Positions 26,868 through 35,986 of a stretch of DNA of 64,000 nt are shown one piece after another (the first letter of the stretch is position 1; the number at the start of each line of letters is the position of its first letter). This stretch comes from Nocardioides jejuensis (lineage in GTDB: Bacteria > Actinomycetota > Actinomycetes > Propionibacteriales > Nocardioidaceae), in the NCBI RefSeq assembly GCF_004337475.1, contig NZ_SJZJ01000012.1, forward strand, positions 1-64,000, read 5' to 3'. The notes under the pieces are model-generated. The model searched no databases. It was given only the letters and a program-made list of their open reading frames with translations, and was not told the origin of the DNA. The translations under genes and the position numbers were made by a program.

Positions 26868-26885
26868 GACCGCGGCGCCGCGGTC
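26868..26885. terminator. 18-bp perfect palindrome between convergent genes
   Basis: GACCGCGGC followed directly by its complement GCCGCGGTC spans the gap between the marR-type gene and recO. With no loop bases it is a weak hairpin; a terminator role is only suggested by position. Confidence 0.35.
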
Positions 26886-27627
26886 AGCGCTCGACGTACG
26901 CGAGCGAGCGCAGGCCGCGCTCCACGTGCCACTGCAGGTACGCCGCGACGAGGCCGGTCGCCTCACGGCGGTGCCGTGGCTCGCTGGCGCTGACCGTGGC
27001 CCAGTCACCGGCGAGCAGCGCGCCGAGAAGCGTGATCGTCTCGGGCGCAGGACTCGCCGAACCCGGCAGCTTGTCGTTGACGCAGAGGACTCCACCCGCC
27101 GCCGGGTGGAACCAGCGGTGCGGGCCCATCTCCCCACAGCGTGCGCACGCGTCGAAGCTCGGCGCATAGCCGGCAACCGCCAGGCTCCGGAGCAGGTAGG
27201 AGTCGAGCACCTGCCCGGCCGGCTTGGGGTCGTCGGGGTTGTCGAGACCGGTCATCGCACGCAGCGCACCCACGAGCAGCAGGAACTGCTGCAGCGCCGG
27301 CTCGCGATCCTCGGTGATCAGCCTCTCGGCCGTCTCGAGCATCGCTGTGCCGGCGGTGTAGCGCTCGTAGTCGAGCCCGAGGTTCGCGGGGAACGGCGTG
27401 ATCGTCACGGCCTGCGTGATCGTGTCGAGGTTGCGCCCCTCGGCGAGCTGCAGGTCGACGTGGCTGAATGGCTCGAGCCTGCTCCCCCACCGGCTGGTCG
27501 TGCGGCGTACGCCCTTGGCCACCGCGCGCACCCGACCCTGGTCACGGGTCAGCAGCGTGATGATCCGGTCGGCCTCACCCAGCTTGTGGGTGCGGAGCAC
27601 GACGGCCTCGGCGCGGTAGAGGGGCAC
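26884..27627 (-). CDS. recO: DNA repair protein RecO
   Basis: RecO loads RecA on SSB-coated DNA during gap repair. The 247-residue protein has the N-terminal OB fold (YRAEAVVLRTHKLGEADRIITLLT), the helical middle domain with LEPFSHVDLQLAEGR, and the zinc-site cysteines in ACARCG and GGVLC. The GTG at 27627 lies 7 nt after a CACAAT element on the minus strand, consistent with a leaderless message. It is divergent from a membrane protein gene with starts only 15 bp apart. Confidence 0.92.
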   Translation of the reverse strand: MPLYRAEAVVLRTHKLGEADRIITLLTRDQGRVRAVAKGVRRTTSRWGSRLEPFSHVDLQLAEGRNLDTITQAVTITPFPANLGLDYERYTAGTAMLETAERLITEDREPALQQFLLLVGALRAMTGLDNPDDPKPAGQVLDSYLLRSLAVAGYAPSFDACARCGEMGPHRWFHPAAGGVLCVNDKLPGSASPAPETITLLGALLAGDWATVSASEPRHRREATGLVAAYLQWHVERGLRSLAYVER

Positions 27628-27642
27628 GCGTTCTATTGTGCC

Positions 27643-28464
27643 GTGGTGACCTCGCCCCTGATGACGCCGCGCCACCACCCCCAGGATGTTCTCTTCGACG
27701 CGGTGATGCCGGCGCTTGCGCCGGAGGCTCAGCACGCCGCCGCAGAGCTCCGGAAGGTCGGACTCCGCGACTGGGTGATGTCCCTGGCATCGGTCGTCTC
27801 GCTGGGTCTGATCGTCTGGTTCGGCTTCTGGCGCCCCGAGTCCGCGTCGGTGCGCCACGCGGCGTACGGCGTGGATGCGGCCATCTCCGGGCTCTTCGCG
27901 CTCCGCCTGCTGTCGCGGCTCTTCCGCTACGGCCGGACCTCGCGTTTCTGGGCGACGGGCTGGTGGGAGCTGATCGCGCTCGTCCCGCTGATGACGCCGT
28001 GGGCAGGGTTTGCGGGACTCCCCCTGGCCGTCATCGGCCTGGCGCGCACGACGCGCGCGATCGACACCGGCGACAACGTCGTCGGTGATGCGGTCACGGT
28101 CTTCCTCATCGACCACTTCTCCGCGCCGATCGTCGACGCGATCAAGCGCCCGATCACCGTCGCGGTCCTCGACGAGGTCATCGACGTCATCGCCACCGGC
28201 ACGTACGCCGCCAACGTCCGTGCCGCTCTCGACGAGAACCGCCTCGAGCTCGAGCAGATGGTGCACGACCTGCTGATGGCCGATCGCACCGCCGGCAAGC
28301 TGAAGTACGTGCCGTTCCACGACGAGATCGTCGGCCTGGTCTCCGACACCGTGCTCCGGATCCTCGAGGGCGCCCTCGAGGACGCCCGCACCACCGAGCT
28401 GATCAGTGACGTCATCCGCAACTCGGCCGACCAGCTCCGCGACGCGATCCGCGCGAAGGCCTGA
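27643..28464 (+). CDS. membrane protein of unknown function
   Basis: I do not recognise a named family. The 273-residue protein has a hydrophilic start, two or three hydrophobic helices (VMSLASVVSLGLIVWFGFW, HAAYGVDAAISGLFALRLL, and ELIALVPLMTPWAGFAGLPLAVIGLAR), and a long helical C-terminal half (residues about 145-273) with coiled-coil-like runs (NVRAALDENRLELEQMVHDLLM). The helices resemble the voltage-sensor-like start of small ion channels, but no pore signature is seen. GTG at 27643 follows TTCTAT by 6 nt, suggesting leaderless start; GTG 27646 and ATG 27661 are alternatives. The stop is in the first unit of a tandem repeat. Confidence 0.65.
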   Translation: MVTSPLMTPRHHPQDVLFDAVMPALAPEAQHAAAELRKVGLRDWVMSLASVVSLGLIVWFGFWRPESASVRHAAYGVDAAISGLFALRLLSRLFRYGRTSRFWATGWWELIALVPLMTPWAGFAGLPLAVIGLARTTRAIDTGDNVVGDAVTVFLIDHFSAPIVDAIKRPITVAVLDEVIDVIATGTYAANVRAALDENRLELEQMVHDLLMADRTAGKLKYVPFHDEIVGLVSDTVLRILEGALEDARTTELISDVIRNSADQLRDAIRAKA

Positions 28465-28526
28465 CCTGGGCGGAGGCCTGACCTGCGCGGAGGCCTGACC
28501 TGCGCGGAGGCCTGACCTGCGCGGAG
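28459..28526. repeat. 17-bp unit repeated four times in tandem
   Basis: GCCTGACCTGCGCGGAG occurs four times head to tail (28459, 28476, 28493, 28510). Copies 2-4 are identical, and copy 1 differs by one base. The first copy contains the stop codon of the preceding gene. The remaining 110 bp to the DUF1990 gene stop shows no feature. Confidence 0.95.
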
Positions 28527-28637
28527 GCGCACGTGCGAGACGACACGCCCGGGGGCACGTGTTCCTCGGCGCGTCGATGCACACATACGACTCCCCGCCG
28601 AGACCACGCCAGCGGTGTGGCGATCAGCCGGGTCCCG

Positions 28638-29159
28638 TCAGGCGTCGAGAGCCCGCAGGTAGCGGCGCGTCATCCAGTTCTGCACCGCCCGCGTCATCGG
28701 GCCGCCGATGCGCGCCAGCCGGGTCGCCGGCCGTGAGAACACCCGGACGGTGAGCTGCACACCTCCATCGGCCAGCGACTCCACGAGGAAGAGCTCCTCG
28801 CCCTCCTCGGGATGGCCGGGCAGGGTGCCGTAGGCGAAGCCGACCCGCCCGGGCTCGTCCACGACGTAGGCGACCCGGCACGGGATCGGCAGCCGCGCCG
28901 GCCCGACCCCGAACCCGAGCACGACGACCGCGCCGTCGCCGACCTTCGGGCCATCCGCTGCCACGCGCAGCCCCGAGCGTTCGTGGAGCTGCCAGGTCAG
29001 CACCAGCTCGGCCGCCTCGGCGAAGGTCCGACCGCGCAGACGCCGTGTCTGCTCGAGCTGCCGGTAGCCAGCGGGCAGCGCGCCGCGCGTGGCCCCGACG
29101 TCGTCGTACGTGAACGGGGCCCGCGCGAGGAGCGCTGCCTCGGCGGCAGCAAGGAGCAT
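28638..29159 (-). CDS. DUF1990 family protein
   Basis: The 173-residue protein matches the DUF1990 pattern: FTYDDVGATRGALPAGYRQLEQTRRLRGRTF at the start, then VGDGAVVVLGFGVGP, then RVGFAYGTLPGHPEEGEE and the end RAVQNWMTRRYLRAL. Members are predicted soluble alpha/beta proteins of SRPBCC-like fold with unknown function. ATG at 29159 is preferred because GCGGGG lies 6 nt upstream; a GTG two codons earlier is possible. Confidence 0.82.
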   Translation of the reverse strand: MLLAAAEAALLARAPFTYDDVGATRGALPAGYRQLEQTRRLRGRTFAEAAELVLTWQLHERSGLRVAADGPKVGDGAVVVLGFGVGPARLPIPCRVAYVVDEPGRVGFAYGTLPGHPEEGEELFLVESLADGGVQLTVRVFSRPATRLARIGGPMTRAVQNWMTRRYLRALDA

Positions 29160-29236
29160 GACCACCCCCGCATCATGCCCTGAGCACGTGCCTGCGAACG
29201 CGGCACATCCCCGGGCGGCGAGCGCTACCGTCAGTC

Positions 29237-29593
29237 ATGACCAGCCGCCTGTCGCCCGCTGAGGCGGGCCTCGTCGTCGTTGCCGAGGTCGTGGTCATTG
29301 CCGCTGGCTTCGCTGGCCTGATCGGCCCCAACTGGCGCCCGGCGGGACTCCTCGCCGGCGTCGTCGCAGCTCTCGTCGCAGCATCGCTGGCGTGGTCGCG
29401 GCACGCGCTCGCCGGGCCGGCTCTCGGCGCGGCCCTGGGTCTGACCCTCGCCCAGGCGTACGTGCTCGCCACCGGCTGGAATGACGAGGAGCTCATCGAT
29501 CCGCTCGTGGTGCTCGGCGGTTTCGCCACACTGGTCGGGATCATCATCGGCGCCGCGATCGCGACGGGCGCGCTGCTCCGCCCGCGCCGCTGA
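29237..29593 (+). CDS. small multi-helix membrane protein
   Basis: This 118-residue hypothetical protein consists almost only of hydrophobic segments: about residues 8-28 (AGLVVVAEVVVIAAGFAGLI), 34-52, 58-78 and 92-115. No family is recognised. A short basic tail (RPRR) suggests a cytoplasmic C-terminus. It stands alone between DUF1990 (divergent) and leuA (convergent). Confidence 0.65.
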   Translation: MTSRLSPAEAGLVVVAEVVVIAAGFAGLIGPNWRPAGLLAGVVAALVAASLAWSRHALAGPALGAALGLTLAQAYVLATGWNDEELIDPLVVLGGFATLVGIIIGAAIATGALLRPRR

Positions 29594-29597
29594 AACG

Positions 29598-29635
29598 CCG
29601 CTGCCGACTCATCCACGAGGACGAGCCGGCAGCGG
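29598..29635. terminator. hairpin between convergent genes
   Basis: CCGCTGCCGACTC (29598-29610) pairs with 29623-29635 with a single mismatch and a 12-nt loop. It sits right after the stop of the membrane protein gene and before the leuA stop, so it may serve both. Confidence 0.7.
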
Positions 29636-29649
29636 AACGAGTCAGTTGA

Positions 29650-31407
<1,758 letters not shown>

Positions 31408-31428
31408 TCAGCCGCGCAACACAACACC

Positions 31429-31468
31429 CCGCAGCGAGGAAGGCCGACAGTCTCAGGCCTCGCTGCGG
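31429..31468 (-). promoter_or_regulatory. leuA attenuator hairpin
   Basis: CCTCGCTGCGG (31458-31468) and CCGCAGCGAGG (31429-31439) form an 11-bp perfect stem on the minus-strand transcript. It overlaps the end of the leader peptide gene and lies about 50 nt before the leuA ATG; the downstream RNA is U/G-rich (GGUGUUGUGUUG). A ribosome stalled on the leucine codons would alter this fold. Confidence 0.7.
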
Positions 31469-31494
31469 CAGCCAAGAAGAAGGAACTGGCGCAT
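31453..31494 (-). CDS. leuL: leu leader peptide (13 residues)
   Basis: The frame encodes MRQFLLLGCRSEA and stops inside the attenuator hairpin. It has three consecutive leucine codons, all CTT, which is a rare codon in such GC-rich DNA. GAGGAG lies 6 nt before the ATG at 31494; another ATG directly upstream (31497) would add one methionine. Leucine-rich leader peptides before leuA are known in actinobacteria from comparative work. When charged tRNA-Leu is scarce, ribosome stalling should relieve termination upstream of leuA. Confidence 0.82.
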   Translation of the reverse strand: MRQFLLLGCRSEA

Positions 31495-31516
31495 CATGAC
31501 TCCTCAAGACTAGCAG

Positions 31517-31915
31517 TCACCCCTGCCCGCCGAGCAGCCGCCGGTGGAGCTCGGCCGTGTGCTCGTGGATCGCCCGGGTGAGCTCGGTGTTGGTCTTCAG
31601 CTCGAGCTCCTGCTCCACGAAGTCGTGGTCGGCTTTCGCCTGCACGAGCGCAGCCTGGCGGTTCTGACCGATCATCACGAAGGTCGACAGGAAGATCGCC
31701 TCGAGCGACACGACCAGGGTGAGCGTCGGCCAGGGGCTGCGCTCGCCCAGCAGCATCCACACGGCGAACACGACGACGTGGACGTAGACGAACGTCATCG
31801 ACCCGGCGAACGCCGTGATCGCGTCCGCCAGGCGGTGCTGCGCGCTCGACGCGCGCTTCTCCAGATATCCCGCAACACCCGGGTGCGACGACGGGGCGCG
31901 CTGCTCAGTGCTCAT
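31517..31915 (-). CDS. DUF1003 family membrane protein
   Basis: The 132-residue protein has two membrane helices (MTFVYVHVVVFAVWMLLG and LTLVVSLEAIFLSTFVMIGQN) and a helical, charged C-terminus, the usual DUF1003 layout with the conserved SLEAIFLSTFVMIGQNRQA stretch. Function is unknown. It is encoded 19 bp upstream of the leu leader start on the same strand; leuA leader transcription probably begins inside it or in the short gap. It is divergent from the flavodoxin gene with 29 bp between starts. Confidence 0.88.
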   Translation of the reverse strand: MSTEQRAPSSHPGVAGYLEKRASSAQHRLADAITAFAGSMTFVYVHVVVFAVWMLLGERSPWPTLTLVVSLEAIFLSTFVMIGQNRQAALVQAKADHDFVEQELELKTNTELTRAIHEHTAELHRRLLGGQG

Positions 31916-31944
31916 GAGCAGATGCTGGCACTAGATTCGTCCGC

Positions 31945-32448
31945 ATGGCCCGGCTTCTGGTGGTCCACCACTCCCCGTCCCGCTCGCTGCAGTCGCTCAC
32001 GGACGCGGTCGTCGCGGGCGCTCACGACGACAGCATCGAGGGCGTCGAGGTCGTCGTCCGGCCGGCCCTCGAGGCGAACGCCGACGACGTGCTCGCCGCG
32101 GACGGCTACCTGCTCGGCACCACCGCCAACTTCGGCTACATGAGCGGTGCGCTGAAGCACTTCTTCGACTCGACGTTCCTGCAGATCGGCGGACAGCTGG
32201 GCGACGACGGATCGACGGAGGGAGCGCCGGCGACCGGGGTGACGGCAAAGCGCCCCTTCGGCCTCTACCTCCACGGCCGCTACGACCTCACCGGCGCCAT
32301 CCGTAGCGTCACCAGCATCACCGGCGCGCTCGGCTGGCGGCAGGGCTACGACGTCCTCGGCGTCCTCGGCGAGGTGACCAACGCGCACCTCGAGGCGGCC
32401 TACGAGCTGGGCGGTACGATCGCGGCGCTCGTGAGCGACGGCTCCTGA
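31945..32448 (+). CDS. flavodoxin-fold protein
   Basis: The 167-residue protein has the flavodoxin-like alpha/beta order: ARLLVVHHSPSRSLQSLTDAVVAGA (phosphate-loop for FMN), DGYLLGTTANFGYMSGALKHFFD (second FMN loop) and KRPFGLYLHGRYD. Such proteins bind FMN and carry out NAD(P)H-dependent reduction. The partner and substrate are unknown. TAGATT lies 7 nt before the ATG, so the message is likely leaderless. Confidence 0.82.
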   Translation: MARLLVVHHSPSRSLQSLTDAVVAGAHDDSIEGVEVVVRPALEANADDVLAADGYLLGTTANFGYMSGALKHFFDSTFLQIGGQLGDDGSTEGAPATGVTAKRPFGLYLHGRYDLTGAIRSVTSITGALGWRQGYDVLGVLGEVTNAHLEAAYELGGTIAALVSDGS

Positions 32449-32471
32449 GCGCCTCGCAAGGGAGCCGGGTG

Positions 32472-33302
32472 ATGGTGCAGAGCGTGCTGCGTGTGTGTGC
32501 GCTGGCGGGTGCCTTCGCGCTCTCGGTTGCGGCGCTCCTCGCGCTCGGCGGCTGCGGCAACGGACTCCCGGCGAACATCGACCCGGACCAGGTCGACGCG
32601 GTCACCGCCCCGGCCGACGGAGCCTGCCGCGTCCTCGAGCCGGCGGACGTCCACCACGCCAGCAACGCGGTCCGCACGGTCAGCTGCAGCAAGCCGCACA
32701 CGGCCGAGACGTACGCCGTCGGCGAGCTGCCCGCCGACCTCGCCGATGCGGCGTACGACAGTCGCGAGGTGGCGCGCGACATCTACCGGTCCTGCACGGA
32801 TGCGTTCGCGAAGCACCTCGGCGCCGACGAGTCGGTGGCGATGCGGACGGTACTGAGCTGGGCGGAGTTCCAGCCGTCCGAGAAGGCGTGGAAGAAGGGC
32901 GCCCGGTGGTACCGGTGCGACCTCGTCGGGGCCAACGACGCGGTGACCACGACGCGCTTCCCGGACCTGCCGCCGACGACCCGCAACCTGCTCCGTGGCT
33001 CGAAGCCTCCGGATCGCTGGATGATCTGCGCGCGCGGCAACTCCATCGGCACCAGCACCAAGGTCCCGTGCACGCACAAGCACAACTGGCGCGCCGCCAC
33101 GACCATCAAGGTCGGCGAGCCCGATGAGGCCTATCCCGGCGACCGCGCGATCGAGGTCAAGACCCGGGAGTACTGCCACAGCTCGATCAGCGCCTGGCTC
33201 AACTACGCACTCGACTTCCAGTACGCCTACACCTGGTTCCACGAGGCCGAGTGGGAGGCCGGCATCCGCCGGTCGGTCTGCTGGGCCCGGACGGACACGT
33301 GA
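32472..33302 (+). CDS. septum-formation-like lipoprotein, copy 1
   Basis: The 276-residue protein has a lipoprotein signal (lipobox LGGC at about residue 30) and two repeated domains with conserved cysteines. A motif of the actinobacterial septum formation domain, VSCSKPHTAETYAVGELP, is visible (residues about 72-90), followed by a second CTHKHNWRAATTIKVG copy. These extracytoplasmic proteins are widespread; the link to septation is only by family name. GGGAG lies upstream of the ATG at 32472 (a GTG one codon earlier is possible). The next gene is a paralogue. Confidence 0.75.
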   Translation: MVQSVLRVCALAGAFALSVAALLALGGCGNGLPANIDPDQVDAVTAPADGACRVLEPADVHHASNAVRTVSCSKPHTAETYAVGELPADLADAAYDSREVARDIYRSCTDAFAKHLGADESVAMRTVLSWAEFQPSEKAWKKGARWYRCDLVGANDAVTTTRFPDLPPTTRNLLRGSKPPDRWMICARGNSIGTSTKVPCTHKHNWRAATTIKVGEPDEAYPGDRAIEVKTREYCHSSISAWLNYALDFQYAYTWFHEAEWEAGIRRSVCWARTDT

Positions 33303-33310
33303 GGACCACC

Positions 33311-34135
33311 ATGCGCATCGCTCCCCTGCTCCTCGCCGCCGGCCTCCTGCTCGGCGCCACCGCGTGCTCCGACGCGACGCCGAAGGCCGCGCCCACTGCC
33401 ACGCCCACTCCGCCGCCGACCGCGAGCGCCGCGCCCACTCCGCCCGCGCGGGGTTGCTACAACCTGACGTACTCCGAGGCCCTCGCCGCCACGAGCGACG
33501 CCAAGCCCGTCGACTGCAGCCAGGCGCACACGGTCCGCACCTTCTACGTCGGCCAGGCCGACACCCTCACCGCAGGCGGACACCTCCTCGCCATCGACGC
33601 GGAGAAGGTGCGCCAGCAGATGGCGACGACCTGCCCGCAGCGGTTCGCGTCGTACGTCGGCGGCAGCACCGAGGAACGCCGGCTGAGCATGCTGTCGCGG
33701 GTCTGGTTCGGCCCGACACTGAAGGAGTCCGACGCGGGCCAGTCGTGGCTGCGCTGCGACGTCATCGCGCTCGCCTCGGACGGCAAGCTGGCGCGCCTCG
33801 GCGGCAAGCTGGAGAAGGTCCTCGACAAGGCCGACGGCCGCGCTCGGTGGGGACGCTGCGCGACCGCGAAGCCCGGCACGCGCAACGCGCACCAGGTGAT
33901 CTGCTCGACCGACGACGCCTGGCGTGCCGTGGCGACGGTCGACGTGCGGGCCGCCGCCAAGGGTGCCTTCCCCGGCCCGAAGGCAGCCGACGCCGCCGGG
34001 GCAGCCTGCGAGGACAAGGTCCGCGCGCACGCGAGCGACAAGCTCAGCTTCACCTGGGGCTGGACGCCCCCGATGAAGGCACAGTGGGACGCCGGCCAGC
34101 ACTACGGATTCTGCTGGGCCCCGGGCAAGCAGTGA
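33311..34135 (+). CDS. septum-formation-like lipoprotein, copy 2
   Basis: The 274-residue protein is a paralogue of the preceding one. It has a lipobox (ATAC at about residue 19), a Thr/Pro/Ala-rich linker (residues about 24-48), then PVDCSQAHTVRTFYVGQAD and a second cysteine domain ending in the conserved HYGFCWAPGK, like the SVCWAR end of copy 1. GAGGA precedes the ATG by 6 nt, and a GTG at 33299 overlapping the preceding stop is the alternative. The pair is one operon from tandem duplication. A palindromic repeat follows at once. Confidence 0.75.
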   Translation: MRIAPLLLAAGLLLGATACSDATPKAAPTATPTPPPTASAAPTPPARGCYNLTYSEALAATSDAKPVDCSQAHTVRTFYVGQADTLTAGGHLLAIDAEKVRQQMATTCPQRFASYVGGSTEERRLSMLSRVWFGPTLKESDAGQSWLRCDVIALASDGKLARLGGKLEKVLDKADGRARWGRCATAKPGTRNAHQVICSTDDAWRAVATVDVRAAAKGAFPGPKAADAAGAACEDKVRAHASDKLSFTWGWTPPMKAQWDAGQHYGFCWAPGKQ

Positions 34136-34185
34136 CGGTCGTCCGTGTGAGCCCTGGCCATAGGTAGGGCTCACACGGACGACCG
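34136..34185. repeat. dispersed palindromic repeat, copy 1
   Basis: A perfect 20-bp inverted repeat (34136-34155 and 34166-34185, 10-nt loop) with arm core GGTCGTCCGTGTGAGCCCT lies between two convergent genes. The same arm sequence recurs at 51290-51337 and 52333-52380. Here it can act as a bidirectional terminator. Confidence 0.92.
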
Positions 34186-34189
34186 CGCG

Positions 34190-35176
34190 TCAGAAGCCGA
34201 GCTTGCGGAGCTGACGCGGGTCGCGCTGCCAGTCCTTGGCGACCTTCACGTGCAGGTCGAGGTAGACCGGGGTGCCGAGCATCGCCGAGATGCCCTTGCG
34301 CGCCTGCGTGCCGACCTCGCGAAGGCGCGAGCCCTTGTGGCCGATGATGATGCCCTTCTGGCTGTCGCGCTCGACGTACAGGTTGGCGTGGATGTCGAGC
34401 AGCGGCTTGTCGGCCGGGCGCCCCTCGCGGAGGTTCATCTCCTCGATGACGACGGCGATCGAGTGCGGCAGCTCGTCGTGCACACCCTCGAGCGCGGCCT
34501 CACGGATCAGCTCCGCGGCGATCGCCTGCTCGGGGGCATCGGTCAGCTCGCCGTCCGGGTAGAGCTGCGGGCCCTCCGGCATCAGGCCGATCAGCAGGTC
34601 GGCGAGCAGGTCGACCTGGCTGTCACCGACCGCGGAGACCGGGACGATCTCCGCCCACTCGGTGCCGGTCTTCTCGCCCAGCTCGACGATCGAGAGCAGG
34701 TGCGCCGCGAGCTGCTCGGGCGTGGCCTTGTCGGTCTTCGTGGCGATCGCGATCTTGATCGTGCGACGGACCTTGGCCAGCTCGTTGACGATGAAGGTGT
34801 CACCGGGGCCGATCTTCTCGTCGGCCGGGAAGCAGACGGCGACCACGTCGACCTCGGACCAGGTCGTCATGACCAGGTCGTTGAGGCGCTCGCCGAGGAG
34901 CGTGCGCGGGCGATGCAGACCCGGGGTGTCAACGAGGATCAGCTGGGCGTCGTCGCGGTGCACGATGCCCTTCACGACCGTGCGGGTGGTCTGCGGCTTG
35001 TTGGAGGTGATGACCACCTTCGAGCCGACCAGGGCGTTGGTCAGCGTCGACTTGCCGGCGTTCGGGCGGCCGACGAAGCAGGCGAAGCCGCTGCGGTAGC
35101 CCTCCGCGTGCTGGCCGTGGATCGGGCCCGCCGGAGCGACACCCTTGATGTCGAAGTCGCGGTCGTGCTCGCTCAT
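34190..35176 (-). CDS. era: GTPase Era
   Basis: Era is an essential GTPase that helps mature the 30S subunit by binding the 3' end of 16S rRNA. The 328-residue protein has G1 GRPNAGKST, switch I TTRTVVKGI, G3 DTPG, G4 TKTD, and a C-terminal KH domain (EVGTQARKGISAMLGTPVYLDLHVKV). An N-terminal extension of about 25 residues is longer than in model proteins. The next upstream gene (sip) ends with an ATGA overlap, so era is translated as its second gene. Confidence 0.96.
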   Translation of the reverse strand: MSEHDRDFDIKGVAPAGPIHGQHAEGYRSGFACFVGRPNAGKSTLTNALVGSKVVITSNKPQTTRTVVKGIVHRDDAQLILVDTPGLHRPRTLLGERLNDLVMTTWSEVDVVAVCFPADEKIGPGDTFIVNELAKVRRTIKIAIATKTDKATPEQLAAHLLSIVELGEKTGTEWAEIVPVSAVGDSQVDLLADLLIGLMPEGPQLYPDGELTDAPEQAIAAELIREAALEGVHDELPHSIAVVIEEMNLREGRPADKPLLDIHANLYVERDSQKGIIIGHKGSRLREVGTQARKGISAMLGTPVYLDLHVKVAKDWQRDPRQLRKLGF

Positions 35177-35961
35177 GCCTGCTCCTCAGCAGCGGTGCGG
35201 GCTGCGTCGTACGCCGCCCAGATCTCGTCGTCGGTCTTGCCCTGCGCCTTGCCCTCACGCCAGATCGGGCCGGGGTCGATCGCGCGGGGCTGGCGCTGGT
35301 GCCCACCGCCGCGCCAGTAGCCCATCACGTCGTAGGCACTCGTGGGGAGCTTCACCTCGCGCATCAGGTGCTTGCGGATCGCCCGCATCTGCGCGGACTC
35401 GCCCGCCATCCAGAAGTAGCCCTCACCTTCGGGCCACTCGATGCCCTCGACGATCGCCGCCGTCGCGGTCTCGGCGTCGTGCGGGACCGGCACCCAGGTC
35501 AGTGCCTCGGCAGCGACGTAGTCGGTGAGCGGCGCGTCAGGGATCTCGACCCAGGCGGTCACCGGCACGGAGACCGTCTCGATGGTGCGGGCGATCGCGG
35601 GCAGCGCGGTCAGGTCACCGACCAGCAGCAGCCACTGCGCGGAGTCCGGCATGTCGAAGCTGCCCTTGGGGGCGCTGATGGTGACGACGTCACCGACGCA
35701 GTCGCCGGCCGCCCACTCGGTCACCAGGCCGTGGTCGTGGACCACGATGTCGAGGGTGAGCTCGCCCGCCGTCCACGAACGCACGGTGTAGTAGCGCGTC
35801 TGGAACTGGCCGGGCACGGTCAGAGCGACCCACTCGTCCGGCATGCCGGTGCTCTCGAAACCCTCGAGGCCCGAGCCGCCGAGCACGATCCGCACGAAGT
35901 GGTCGGAGAGCTGCTCCCGCCTCAGGACGGTCGCGGGATACTGCGCTGCTCGGGTGCTCAC
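35173..35961 (-). CDS. siderophore-interacting protein (ferric-siderophore reductase)
   Basis: The 262-residue protein belongs to the SIP family of FAD-dependent NAD(P)H reductases that release iron from ferric siderophores in the cytoplasm. The FAD motif is RYYTVRSWTAGELTLDIVVH; the NAD(P)H side shows VGDLTALPAIARTIE and the C-terminal GYFWMAGESAQMRAIRKHL. It overlaps era (ATGA), so it shares a transcript with a ribosome-assembly gene. No siderophore genes are in the window. Confidence 0.88.
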   Translation of the reverse strand: MSTRAAQYPATVLRREQLSDHFVRIVLGGSGLEGFESTGMPDEWVALTVPGQFQTRYYTVRSWTAGELTLDIVVHDHGLVTEWAAGDCVGDVVTISAPKGSFDMPDSAQWLLLVGDLTALPAIARTIETVSVPVTAWVEIPDAPLTDYVAAEALTWVPVPHDAETATAAIVEGIEWPEGEGYFWMAGESAQMRAIRKHLMREVKLPTSAYDVMGYWRGGGHQRQPRAIDPGPIWREGKAQGKTDDEIWAAYDAARTAAEEQA

Positions 35962-35986
35962 CGACCAAGGCTAGCGGCGAGCGCGG

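Noticed and set aside
28459..28526. CRISPR-like array
   Set aside because: The 17-bp units are directly adjacent with no spacers and no cas genes are near.
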